From positions 1 through 38,603 of the forward strand of contig CANQMF010000007.1 in NCBI GenBank assembly GCA_947624915.1: a DNA stretch of 38,603 bases, read 5' to 3'. The DNA comes from an uncultured Bacilli bacterium (GTDB taxonomy: Bacteria; Bacillota_I; Bacilli_A; RF39; UBA660). This document shows, piece by piece, positions 8,711 through 17,075 of this stretch. Each line of letters starts with the position of its first letter. Position 1 is the stretch's first letter. The position numbers and the translations under genes are program-made. Below the pieces are notes generated by a model that saw nothing but the letters and a program-made list of their open reading frames with translations, did not search any database and was not told the origin of the DNA.

Positions 8711-8756
8711 CACTTTCTCTTTATTCTTCTAATCTCTCTAAGGAAAAGTTGGCTAT

Positions 8757-8785
8757 ATACTACCACAAAATACCTTAATTGACAA
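8757..8785 (-). promoter_or_regulatory. Promoter of the 7646-8710 gene
   Basis: TTGTCA (8780-8785) and TAGTAT (8757-8762) are spaced by 17 bp on the minus strand, with an upstream TGG giving an extended -10. Confidence 0.6.
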
Positions 8786-8809
8786 ATTTAGCAAATTAAA
8801 CAAATTTCT

Positions 8810-9631
8810 TCATGATTTATTCTGTTTATATTTAAACAAGGCAGAAGGACGATGACCAAACCCCGATTGAATTTTATCCGTCTTTTCGACCTTATCAGCT
8901 ATCATTCTCCTAAAGGCAGGATCTAATAGTTTTTTCCCTAAAATAACTTCATACACTTGTTGTAATTCACCTAAAGTAAAATAAGTAGGCATCATATTAA
9001 ATACAATATCTGTATATGTTAATTTATTTTTCAACCTATTTACTCCAGATACAATAACTAATGGATGATCAAAAGCTAACTTATCATTCTTTAAAACCGT
9101 AAACTGATAACGGTCAGTAGTTAATTCTTTTAACTTTTTACCGATTTTAAAACTAATTTGCTCAATACCATTATCCAAAACAACATCAATACTTTTATCA
9201 TCTTCAATATAATTAATGTTAAACCAAGACGCATTAGGAGTTAAATTATCGTTCAAGCGATTCTTGTCTATTAATGCCATATAGGATGTTGATATTATTC
9301 GCATTCTTGGATCACGATTAACAGATCCATAAGTATATAATTGTTCTAAATAAATATTTTTAATGTTCGTTTCATCCTTTAATATCCTTTTTGGTGCATC
9401 TTCTAAATCCTCATCAATCTTAACAAATCCGCCCGGCAAACACCACATATCCTTAAAAGGATATTCTTCCCTTTTTACTAATAACACACTAAAATGTTTT
9501 TTACTTAATTTACGGTAATTACCCTGTTGCTCACTCGAAACACTAAAAATCAAAATATCTGTTGTTATGGCAAAACGATCAAATTTACTAGGATCATAAT
9601 GTTTCAAAAAAGTTTCTAAAGAATCATACAT
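8810..9631 (-). CDS. NrtR-like regulator: degenerate NUDIX domain plus winged helix
   Basis: Residues about 20-170 form a NUDIX fold (LLVKREEYPFKDMWCLPGGF), and about 195-273 match the NrtR-type winged-helix domain (FTLGELQQVYEVILGKKL..FRRMI..GHRPSALFKY). NrtR proteins sense ADP-ribose or related NAD metabolites and repress NAD genes. The Nudix box at 68-90 is damaged. The expected REUxEExGU reads RILKDETNI, so the first glutamate is Ile, the second Asp and the glycine Asn. That argues for ligand sensing rather than hydrolysis. The adjacent pncC and prs genes fit an NAD/PRPP regulator. It has its own promoter with an inverted repeat in the spacer, suggesting autoregulation. A plain NUDIX enzyme is the less likely alternative. 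Confidence 0.85.
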   Translation of the reverse strand: MYDSLETFLKHYDPSKFDRFAITTDILIFSVSSEQQGNYRKLSKKHFSVLLVKREEYPFKDMWCLPGGFVKIDEDLEDAPKRILKDETNIKNIYLEQLYTYGSVNRDPRMRIISTSYMALIDKNRLNDNLTPNASWFNINYIEDDKSIDVVLDNGIEQISFKIGKKLKELTTDRYQFTVLKNDKLAFDHPLVIVSGVNRLKNKLTYTDIVFNMMPTYFTLGELQQVYEVILGKKLLDPAFRRMIADKVEKTDKIQSGFGHRPSALFKYKQNKS

Positions 9632-9657
9632 ATATGCACCTCTTTTCCATTTTTTAA

Positions 9658-9686
9658 ATTATAACACATCATCAGTTATATAACAA
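9658..9686 (-). promoter_or_regulatory. nrtR promoter with embedded candidate operator
   Basis: TTGTTA (9681-9686) and TATAAT (9658-9663) are 17 bp apart on the minus strand. An inverted repeat TATAAC-N9-GTTATA (9660-9665 and 9675-9680) lies inside the promoter, where a bound dimer would block RNA polymerase. It is a candidate autoregulatory site for the NrtR-like protein. Confidence 0.6.
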
Positions 9687-9688
9687 AT

Positions 9689-10162
9689 CTAATCATTCAT
9701 TAATATCTTAAGCAATAAGTTCTGAACTTCCTTAATAATTATATTCTTACACTGAACTCGCTCAATATTGGGTAAAGTAATTTTATTATTATAATATGAA
9801 CCACTACTTTTTTCATAAATAGATATAAAAACGATATTATCATCACCACTTAAATTATTAGGATCGATCCTATTAATTTTACCAGTCACCCCTATCCCAT
9901 AATCAGCACTAGCATATTTAACAATATTATAACTCATTTCTTTAGCTACCTCTTCACTGTAAACACTATATGTATCAATTGTATCCTTGTTTACACCCAT
10001 CTTAATTTTATATTCATTAGAATAAGTTATAGCACTAAATTTTAATACTTCACTAGCACCAGGGATATTAGTAATAGCATTAACAATACCACCACCAGTA
10101 CAAGATTCCATAGTTGCAATAGTTAATCTCTTTTTAGCTAATAATGAAACAATTTTTTCCAT
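9689..10162 (-). CDS. pncC: Nicotinamide-nucleotide amidohydrolase (PncC, CinA C-terminal family)
   Basis: A stand-alone CinA C-terminal domain of 157 aa. The PncC family deamidates nicotinamide mononucleotide to nicotinic acid mononucleotide, feeding NAD salvage. The family hallmark ATMESCTGGGI (16-26) carries the nucleophile serine, and IPGASEVLKFSAITYSNEYK and TYSVYSEEVAKEM match the expected next blocks. The usual GIAGP turn is replaced by GVTGKINRIDP, a modest deviation. The gene lies 15 bp after prs on the same strand, consistent with a two-gene operon, and upstream of an NrtR-like regulator. Confidence 0.88.
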   Translation of the reverse strand: MEKIVSLLAKKRLTIATMESCTGGGIVNAITNIPGASEVLKFSAITYSNEYKIKMGVNKDTIDTYSVYSEEVAKEMSYNIVKYASADYGIGVTGKINRIDPNNLSGDDNIVFISIYEKSSGSYYNNKITLPNIERVQCKNIIIKEVQNLLLKILMND

Positions 10163-10177
10163 ATCAAATCTTCTTTC

Positions 10178-11260
10178 CTAATTATACATCTTTTCTTTAA
10201 TCATTTTTAATATTTTTTCTTTACCATTTTTTAATTCTTGAACGGATTGTTTACTATGTAAATTATTAATAATTTGAGCAATAAACAAAGAACAATCTAC
10301 CTCACAATACCAGTCATTTTGTTTAACAGTTTCATCTACATATGATAAATTAGTAGAATATAGCTTAGTAAAAAGTCCCTGATTATAAGCTTCAATAAAC
10401 TTACTTGTTCCTTCCGTAAAAAGAGCAAATGTAGAAACAAGATAAATATTTTTAGCCCCTCTAACTTTAAGTTCTGTAGCTACATCAAGAATTGAACCTC
10501 CTGATGCAATCATATCATCAACGACAATTATGTTCTTATCTTTAACATCACTACCCATATAAATATGATCAATAATTGGATTTTTACCATTAACAACACG
10601 ACTCAAATCACGACGTTTATAAAAAATACCAACATCACAACCTAATAATTCAGCATAATATTTAGCTCTTTCCATAGCGCCCATATCTGGACTAACCACT
10701 AACAAATCATTTATATCCTCATTATTAATTAAATCATTTAAAATGATATTACTTGGATAAAAATTTTCAAAAGGTAGATTAGGAATGGCATTGCATACAT
10801 TTGGATCATGTGCATCAAATGTAATAATCCGATCCACACCTAAATTTTCCAATTCTTGTAATGCTAAAGCACAGTCTAAAGATTCTAAACCTTTTCGTTT
10901 GTGTTGGCGTGATTGATATAAAAGCGGAGTAATCAACGTCACTTTCTCAGAACGACCATTAGTAGCAGACAAAACTCGTTTAATATCTTGAAAATGTTCA
11001 TCTGGTGACATATTATGCTCAATGCCATGCATTGGATAGCTAATACTATAATTACCAACATCACTTAAAACATATAAATCCTCACTCGAAATATTATCTT
11101 TAATCTTTGCTTTTGCCTCGCCATTAGAAAAGCGAGGATTTTCTAACTCGATTATGTAATTAGTTTTTTCAAGCCTAAGTTTTGCTAAATGCTCATTAAC
11201 TTTCTTTCCTACCTCCCAAAAATTTTGAAAAACAATTAGTTTAATGTGATTATTTTCCAT
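10178..11260 (-). CDS. prs: Ribose-phosphate pyrophosphokinase (PRPP synthetase)
   Basis: Makes PRPP from ribose 5-phosphate and ATP for nucleotide and NAD synthesis. The PRPP-binding loop is clear (VVDDMIASGGSI, about 245-256 from the chosen start), as are the catalytic loop region YQSRQHKRKGLESLDCALAL and the FDAHDPNV segment. It is longer (360 aa) and more diverged than the ~315-aa housekeeping type, with an extended N-terminus and C-terminal helix, and resembles the long variants seen in some Bacillota. Start chosen at the ATG at 11260, because GAGGAGG (11268-11274) lies 7 nt upstream; the ORF extends 11 codons further without a ribosome site. It heads the prs-pncC operon. Confidence 0.92.
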   Translation of the reverse strand: MENNHIKLIVFQNFWEVGKKVNEHLAKLRLEKTNYIIELENPRFSNGEAKAKIKDNISSEDLYVLSDVGNYSISYPMHGIEHNMSPDEHFQDIKRVLSATNGRSEKVTLITPLLYQSRQHKRKGLESLDCALALQELENLGVDRIITFDAHDPNVCNAIPNLPFENFYPSNIILNDLINNEDINDLLVVSPDMGAMERAKYYAELLGCDVGIFYKRRDLSRVVNGKNPIIDHIYMGSDVKDKNIIVVDDMIASGGSILDVATELKVRGAKNIYLVSTFALFTEGTSKFIEAYNQGLFTKLYSTNLSYVDETVKQNDWYCEVDCSLFIAQIINNLHSKQSVQELKNGKEKILKMIKEKMYN

Positions 11261-11315
11261 ACTACATCCTCCTCTATCATAGAACAATACCACTTAAAGA
11301 TATTTTGTTATTATC

Positions 11316-11345
11316 ATTATATTAAAAAGTAGATAGTGATGTCAA
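11316..11345 (-). promoter_or_regulatory. Promoter of prs-pncC
   Basis: Perfect -35 TTGACA (11340-11345) and -10 TATAAT (11316-11321) with an 18-bp spacer on the minus strand, immediately downstream of the preceding operon's terminator. Confidence 0.8.
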
Positions 11346-11354
11346 TAACTAATT

Positions 11355-11380
11355 AAAAAAAACTATTAATAAATTAATAG
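11355..11380 (-). terminator. Terminator of the CotH-VTC-DUF4956 operon
   Basis: A 7-bp stem CTATTAA/TTAATAG (11363-11380) with a 4-nt loop, followed on the minus strand by eight Ts. It abuts the DUF4956 stop codon. Confidence 0.8.
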
Positions 11381-12034
11381 CTAGTCAATATTTACTAAAT
11401 GAATACTGTAAATATTCTCATCATCACGTAATTTAATAATTTCTCTAGCCGTATCTTTAGAAGCCAGCTCATACGTTAATTCTACTTTATCATTTTGATA
11501 AGACTCTGTTTTTAAAACACACTTTTTCTTTTTGCATAATATTTTACTTATTTTATCAGCATAAGCTTCATGGGCTTTTACAACTAATAAATACTTTTTT
11601 GGTGCCTTAAACTGAAATGAATAACTAATCATATAAAATACACCTAATAGTAAAGTTGCCACAATAGTGACTAAATATAACCCTGCACCAGACATAATAC
11701 CTATAGTAATAGCCCAGAACATAAATATGGTATCAACAGGATCTTTTACTGCTGTTCTAAAACGAACAATAGATAAAGCACCAACCATACCTAATGATAA
11801 AGCTAAATTAGAGTTAATAGTTCTAATTACTAGCGAAGTAACCATTGCAAGCAACAAAATAGACAATGCAAATGATTTTGTATAAGAAACCCCTGTATAT
11901 GTTTTTTTATAAATCACAGTAATAATAATAGCTGATATAAATGCTACTAGCAAAGAAAAGAAAATATCACCAGTAGCTAAAGAGCCTGTAAATTGTTCCA
12001 CCACGCTCTTTTTAATCATGTCTAAAAAGCCCAT
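11381..12034 (-). CDS. DUF4956 integral membrane protein
   Basis: A 217-aa protein with four hydrophobic helices (about residues 20-130) and a cytoplasmic ACT-like tail (about 145-217). The segment SLGMVGALSIVRFRTAVKDPVDTIFMFWA is the DUF4956 hallmark. The family is commonly found beside VTC-domain polyphosphate polymerases and CotH proteins, exactly as here, but its activity is unknown. I start at the ATG at 12034, since AAGGAGG (12041-12047) precedes it; the ORF reads further back into the VTC gene without a good site. Its ribosome site lies inside the end of the VTC gene, so translation is probably coupled. Confidence 0.92.
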   Translation of the reverse strand: MGFLDMIKKSVVEQFTGSLATGDIFFSLLVAFISAIIITVIYKKTYTGVSYTKSFALSILLLAMVTSLVIRTINSNLALSLGMVGALSIVRFRTAVKDPVDTIFMFWAITIGIMSGAGLYLVTIVATLLLGVFYMISYSFQFKAPKKYLLVVKAHEAYADKISKILCKKKKCVLKTESYQNDKVELTYELASKDTAREIIKLRDDENIYSIHLVNID

Positions 12035-12035
12035 T

Positions 12036-12731
12036 TTATACCTCCTTCTTTTCGCGACATAATGCAAATTTTGAAACAGCTTGACGAATCATTGGAATTG
12101 TCATAACAACACTAGCAATATGACTAGGAATAACATTATTAAATTTAACTTCCAAAACCACTTCATTAGGTTCCAAGACTGCAAAACTTAAAATATTTTG
12201 ATCAAACAAATTATTCTGAAAACGCCCTGAACGAATATCTTCGTCAAATGTAATACGAACATCTTCAACAGGATATGTATAAGCTAGTCGTTGATAATCA
12301 ACAATGACACTAGGTTTAATATGCCTTAATTGCCATTTAATAATAAAATCTTTAAGTAAATCATCACTGATCGTATCTAATGTTGGAAACTCACCATTCA
12401 TAAAAGCTAAACATTGTTCTTTCGTTATCTTGGTCTGTTTTTTATGTGTTAAATCTCGATCTTTCTCCTTGCGTTCTAAACGAATAAATGAATCATCTAA
12501 ATTATAAAGACGAATACGATACTTTTCTCTTTTTTCTAAACCGTCTATTTTTTCATAATAAGCTGAATCATAAACATCATCAAAATACAAACTTCTAATA
12601 AAATAAGTATTATCTTTATTTATTGAATTAGAATCTACATCCATTAAAAGAGATAAACGATATTTTAAAATACTAGCCTGTTTCTTACTTAAAACGAATT
12701 TCAATTCGTAGCGGTATTTCTTCTTATTCAA
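12036..12731 (-). CDS. VTC-domain protein (polyphosphate polymerase family)
   Basis: A 231-aa stand-alone VTC domain, related to the catalytic domain of yeast Vtc4, which polymerises polyphosphate from ATP in a tunnel lined by basic residues. Visible family features are YRYELKFVLS (6-15), FIRSLYFDD (44-52), KYRIRLYN (70-77), LERKEKDRDLTHKKQTKIT and VILD-like VIVDYQRLAY. The start codon appears to be TTG at 12731; no ATG occurs early enough. The start overlaps the CotH stop by 8 nt, which implies translational coupling. It sits between CotH and DUF4956, a recurring bacterial trio. Whether it makes polyphosphate or modifies another acceptor is unknown. Confidence 0.9.
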   Translation of the reverse strand: MNKKKYRYELKFVLSKKQASILKYRLSLLMDVDSNSINKDNTYFIRSLYFDDVYDSAYYEKIDGLEKREKYRIRLYNLDDSFIRLERKEKDRDLTHKKQTKITKEQCLAFMNGEFPTLDTISDDLLKDFIIKWQLRHIKPSVIVDYQRLAYTYPVEDVRITFDEDIRSGRFQNNLFDQNILSFAVLEPNEVVLEVKFNNVIPSHIASVVMTIPMIRQAVSKFALCREKKEV

Positions 12732-15588
12732 AGTATTGTTTCACTTCCTTACTACTCAAATTGAAATAACTCTTAGTATGATTAATCATATATGCACGTC
12801 TTTCATCTAGATAATTCTCTAAAATAGCACATTCACTTTTCCAAGTACTCATTGTTAAATTCCATCTTTTTTGATTACGTTCCATCTCCGGCTTAATTAA
12901 ATTAATTAACTCATTATAACGTTTATCAACCTTTTCCTTTGACCAGACATTTTTTAAATTCCAAGATACACGTTCAACAAATCGTTTACGAAATGATTTA
13001 TTTTGCAATAATCCTCTTAAGATTGAATTATCATAATTCCACTTTCCCAAACCAGTAGGTGCTACAATCCACTGCATATAGTTATTTGCATAATTATAAA
13101 AAGCATAGTCAAAATCATAAAAAATCATTTTTATCTTACCATTATCAAGCTTTGGATTATTAAAGAAACGAGTATTAACAATATCATTATTGGTTGTAAA
13201 TAACTCCCCTACCCAAAAATCAATAAAATTATCAATATCAAGTTTTGACTCAACATATTTATAATTAGCATCATCAGCTAAATTATGATTTCGAATATAA
13301 CTAACCAATGAGCGATAATCCTTACTAGTGCCAGCACTAACATTATTATCAATACGAATAATATTAGTTCCCTCTTCAGGTACATTATAATGATGCGCTA
13401 CAAACTCTTCATCAACCTTTTCTCTAATAAAATATATTCCCCAATATTGACCATTAATATAGAGAATTACTGCTTTATAAGCTTGAACATCTACTGTACC
13501 ATAATCATCCATAAGACTAGTAGCTAACTCATCACGTATCATGGCCCCAGTGCTATCTTGAGAACCGCTTCTGACGACAAGGGTATCATAATTAACCGCA
13601 TCACGATTTTCAAATACTTTATAAGCTAAGGAAGAAGGTCCATACTTTGAAGAAAATTTAAGAGAAAAACTTTTCTTAGGTAAAAACCTTGTTGAACCAC
13701 CAAAAAGTTTTAAACCACAATCAATCGAAAACGACTTATCTTTTTCATATAACTCAGCATGAGCTGGAACCGTTAACTTAGTATCATTAGGATTAGTTTG
13801 TATCTTAGTAAATGAGGCATCTGGTAAACTAATTGATAAAACTGGTAAAGTATGATTTTCATTAATAAAATAGGTTCCAGTTAACACTGCACTAACTTTT
13901 TTTTTAGCTACATAAGCTACAGCTTTAATAACTGTTGTCTTATTTAAAACAATAGGACTATTATACACTTTAGACTTAGTTGTTGGTATTGATCCATCCA
14001 AAGTATAATATATAGTCCCTTCACCCTTTAATCCGACAGCTAATTCTTTTTTATTATCATAAACACCCGGTTCTTGTGTAAAAGACGGAGTATAAGCAAT
14101 TTCTAAAATACCCTTACCACTATTCTTCTTACCTGGTGTAGGCGTTTCAAAATAATAAAGACCTGAACTAGTTCCTCGACCGAAACTATAACCAATTGGT
14201 ATATTAGAAATAAACATTGAATCAACCAGTATATTATTTTTATACAAATATAAACTTTCAGTAGGTGATATTTTGAAATTAGTATGATAATATTTAGAAT
14301 TACTGTAATCAGGATTACCAGAAGCCATTAAAATATAATACTCTCCAGCTTTTAATTCCTTATTAGGCAATTGATACATTTTTTTGTTATCATCATCAGT
14401 TGTTATACTGTATTGATTCAAATTAATCGTTTGATTCGTATTATTATACAACTCAATCCAATCGTAATATTCGCCACCATTTTGAATTAAATATTCTCTA
14501 TTAGAACTCATTGCTTCATTAATAATCAATTCACTAGGATTTTTACGTTCTTTACTAGAAAACATTTCCATACCAGATGTTGTATTTGGATAACCAGGGG
14601 TTATATTAGTAGCTTCTTCAAATGTTCCATCACTCATTTTTATATAAGCATAACCATTCGTTAATCCCTTATATTCCACTTTTTCAACAATTTTATTTGC
14701 TTTAGATAAAATAACAACACCAGTCTTACTCTTTAATGAAAAATCAGCATGATTATCATGATTAAGAGACGATGTATATATTAAATATGTTTCGTCTGGC
14801 TTTAATTCAACATCAGGTAACTTGTATAAAAATGGTCTATTTATATCATTAGAAACATTATAATCTTTAAGTGAAATATTTTTACTTCCCTTATTTTGTA
14901 GTTCAATATAACCATATAAATTACCGTCAAAGCTAATATTACCTTTATTATTTGGTAAAAATTCACTTATAACAAGATCATCTTGAATTACTAATTCTGC
15001 TAAATATTTTTCTCGACCTTTCGTATTATTTGCATAACCAGGAGTTATATCTTCTGTTTCAATCCACTTACCGTTACTATTTCTAGCCATAACCGTATTT
15101 TTAGGAATAGACTTTGTCCTAACGCTATCAACAACTTTACCTGACTTTTTCTTTAATGTTAAAGTTTCTCCACCTGATTTTCTTAAAGCAAAATTAGCAT
15201 ACATTCCATCAGCATTGGTTCCAGCTAAAAAGACAACTAAATACTCATTACTTTTAATTATAGCATCAGGAAATATCCATTTAGTATTACCAGAATCCTC
15301 ATCTGAAAGGCCATATCCAGACAAGTTAATATCTTTACTAGTTCCATTATAAAGTTCAATCCAGTCATAAGTGCTTCCTGTCTCATCAGCATAAGCACCT
15401 TTATTAGATGTCATAATCTCATTAATAACTAACTTATTAACATTTATCTGATCATCACCTAATGTTTCCAACTCATCGCTTAATTTAGATGGTACTTCTT
15501 CAATAATAACTAAGATCACGATGGCAACAATCATTAATAAAATAAAAGGGAAATTTTTTTTAATTTTACTTTTTTCAAAAACTGCCAT
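12724..15588 (-). CDS. CotH-family kinase-like surface protein with three lamin-tail domains
   Basis: A 954-aa protein. An N-terminal membrane helix (about 14-31) anchors or exports it. Three lamin-tail (LTD) domains follow, beginning near 54, 207 and 352, each with an INE/ISE..N...YDWIELYN-type opening and closing in an ITPG or TPTPG turn. Then comes a chitobiase C-terminal-like domain (about 505-578; TIYYTLDGSIPTTKS) and a CotH domain (about 585-930; INGQYWGIYFIREKVDEEF, MIFYDFDYAFYN). CotH proteins are atypical secreted kinases first known from spore coats; here no sporulation gene is present. It heads the CotH-VTC-DUF4956 operon. AAGGAG fits the ATG at 15588 (9 nt) better than 15594. Confidence 0.93.
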   Translation of the reverse strand: MAVFEKSKIKKNFPFILLMIVAIVILVIIEEVPSKLSDELETLGDDQINVNKLVINEIMTSNKGAYADETGSTYDWIELYNGTSKDINLSGYGLSDEDSGNTKWIFPDAIIKSNEYLVVFLAGTNADGMYANFALRKSGGETLTLKKKSGKVVDSVRTKSIPKNTVMARNSNGKWIETEDITPGYANNTKGREKYLAELVIQDDLVISEFLPNNKGNISFDGNLYGYIELQNKGSKNISLKDYNVSNDINRPFLYKLPDVELKPDETYLIYTSSLNHDNHADFSLKSKTGVVILSKANKIVEKVEYKGLTNGYAYIKMSDGTFEEATNITPGYPNTTSGMEMFSSKERKNPSELIINEAMSSNREYLIQNGGEYYDWIELYNNTNQTINLNQYSITTDDDNKKMYQLPNKELKAGEYYILMASGNPDYSNSKYYHTNFKISPTESLYLYKNNILVDSMFISNIPIGYSFGRGTSSGLYYFETPTPGKKNSGKGILEIAYTPSFTQEPGVYDNKKELAVGLKGEGTIYYTLDGSIPTTKSKVYNSPIVLNKTTVIKAVAYVAKKKVSAVLTGTYFINENHTLPVLSISLPDASFTKIQTNPNDTKLTVPAHAELYEKDKSFSIDCGLKLFGGSTRFLPKKSFSLKFSSKYGPSSLAYKVFENRDAVNYDTLVVRSGSQDSTGAMIRDELATSLMDDYGTVDVQAYKAVILYINGQYWGIYFIREKVDEEFVAHHYNVPEEGTNIIRIDNNVSAGTSKDYRSLVSYIRNHNLADDANYKYVESKLDIDNFIDFWVGELFTTNNDIVNTRFFNNPKLDNGKIKMIFYDFDYAFYNYANNYMQWIVAPTGLGKWNYDNSILRGLLQNKSFRKRFVERVSWNLKNVWSKEKVDKRYNELINLIKPEMERNQKRWNLTMSTWKSECAILENYLDERRAYMINHTKSYFNLSSKEVKQYFE

Positions 15589-15608
15589 AGTCATCTACTC
15601 CTTTTAAT

Positions 15609-15637
15609 ATCATACCATACAATTCGACAATTGTATA
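15609..15637 (-). promoter_or_regulatory. CotH operon promoter with embedded palindrome
   Basis: On the minus strand TATACA (15632-15637) and TATGAT (15609-15614, extended by TGG) are 17 bp apart. A perfect inverted repeat ATACAATT-CGAC-AATTGTAT (15617-15636) fills the spacer, the position of a classical repressor operator. Confidence 0.5.
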
Positions 15638-15661
15638 CAAATTTTTTAGACACACTATAAA

Positions 15662-15690
15662 TTGTGTAATTCGACTTTTTTTGATATAAT
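15662..15690 (+). promoter_or_regulatory. Promoter of the 15724-18107 operon
   Basis: TTGTGT (15662-15667) and TATAAT (15685-15690) are 17 bp apart on the plus strand, with an extended TGA before the -10. It is divergent from the CotH operon promoter. Confidence 0.75.
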
Positions 15691-15723
15691 GGTAGCATAT
15701 GAGAAAAATAAACGAGGTATATT

Positions 15724-17073
15724 ATGAAAAAAAGCGTAAAAAGGAAGATTAAAAAACAGCTAATTTTTAATTTATTAAGTATTATCTTTGTTGTAACAAC
15801 TGGCATTTATTTTTTAAGTAGACTTATATATTACAAAATAGAAAGCGATAAAGAATTTGTTTATTCTGATATTTTCTATAAACGAATTATTGAACAAAAT
15901 GATAATTACTATCTACAAAATCAATTAGTAAAAACAAATAGTATTTATCGCTTTGTTGGTGATACCAAAAACAATTTTGTCAAATTTAAAGGATTCTTGT
16001 GGCGTATTATTCGAATTAACAAAGATAATTCAATTACTATGATAACAGAAGATTCTGTATCGTCTTTAGCTTATGGTTCTTCTTTAAAAAATGATCTTTT
16101 AGCTTGGCTTAATAAAACAGATCAAAGTAATACTGGTTTTTTTGAAGTAAGTCTTGAAGATGCAAAACTAATGAACAATAAGTTGTGTACAGATTCTTTT
16201 AAAGATATTCAAGTAGCTGGATGTTTTGAAACTAATAACGAATATAAAATTGGTCTACTAAGTATCGACGATTATTTAAAAGCTGGTGCGAATGAGAGTT
16301 ATTTAACTAATGGAAATTATTTCTGGACATCTAATAGCTATGATAATAATCATGCATGGTATATTGCAGATAACGGCCTTGTTAGTAGTGATGATTATAA
16401 CAATAAATATGGTATAAGACCAGTTATAACTATCAATGGTGATGTTGATGTCTATAATGGCGATGGTACAGCCGATAACCCATATATCATTGAAATAAAA
16501 CCTATAACCAAATTAGCTGAAAGTTACGTCGGCCAATATGTCTCATTTAATAATACATTATGGAAAATTGTGTCTAAAGATACCAATAAAATAAAAATAG
16601 TTAGTGAAGAATGTTTAAAAAAGGATGATGACACTTGTCTTGCTGATGCTTTTTCCAAATACGATAATGAATTTAATGCCAAAAAAAAGGATTCACTACT
16701 ATACTATTTAAATAATACCTACTATAAATCCATTGAACACAATGATTATATTGTAAGTGGACCTTTTTATACAGGAACCTATTCTTTAAGTTTAAATAAT
16801 TATCGTACTGCAACAAACAGTAAAACTAATTTAAAGGTAGGAATGTTATCAATGGTAGATTTATTTGCTTATGAAGTACCTAACACCTTTCTATTAACAA
16901 CCAGTCCTGATAATGACTCTAGTATTTTCTCTGTAAGTGATGACCATGCATTATATGAGACAATGGTAACCCAAGAATTAAATATAAGACCAGCTATCTA
17001 TTTAAAAGACAGTCTTAGAATTGTAAGTGGCGATGGCTCTTATCTTCTACCATTTGTTTTAGGAGATGAATAA
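15724..17073 (+). CDS. Membrane-anchored surface protein with two DUF6273-like modules
   Basis: A basic N-terminus and one transmembrane helix (about 12-37) precede an extracytoplasmic region with two homologous modules. Module 1 (about 75-255) runs from FKGFLWRIIRINKDN through YFWTSNSYDNNHAWYIADNG to YGIRPVITIN..GDGTADNPYII. Module 2 (about 265-449) runs from FNNTLWKIVSKDTN to LNIRPAIYLKD..SGDGSYLLPFVL. The pattern 'W-xx-aromatic, RP, GDGT-NPY' matches DUF6273-like domains and recurs at the ends of both giant VWA proteins in this window. The exact function is unknown. GAGG precedes the ATG by 7 nt. The next gene follows after 2 bp, so the two form an operon. Confidence 0.8.
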   Translation: MKKSVKRKIKKQLIFNLLSIIFVVTTGIYFLSRLIYYKIESDKEFVYSDIFYKRIIEQNDNYYLQNQLVKTNSIYRFVGDTKNNFVKFKGFLWRIIRINKDNSITMITEDSVSSLAYGSSLKNDLLAWLNKTDQSNTGFFEVSLEDAKLMNNKLCTDSFKDIQVAGCFETNNEYKIGLLSIDDYLKAGANESYLTNGNYFWTSNSYDNNHAWYIADNGLVSSDDYNNKYGIRPVITINGDVDVYNGDGTADNPYIIEIKPITKLAESYVGQYVSFNNTLWKIVSKDTNKIKIVSEECLKKDDDTCLADAFSKYDNEFNAKKKDSLLYYLNNTYYKSIEHNDYIVSGPFYTGTYSLSLNNYRTATNSKTNLKVGMLSMVDLFAYEVPNTFLLTTSPDNDSSIFSVSDDHALYETMVTQELNIRPAIYLKDSLRIVSGDGSYLLPFVLGDE

Positions 17074-17075
17074 AT

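Noticed and set aside
15591..15806. 71-aa minus-strand ORF between CotH and the DUF6273-like gene
   Set aside because: It overlaps the divergent promoters and the first codons of the plus-strand gene, has no ribosome site, and reads as the antisense of the N-terminal membrane helix.
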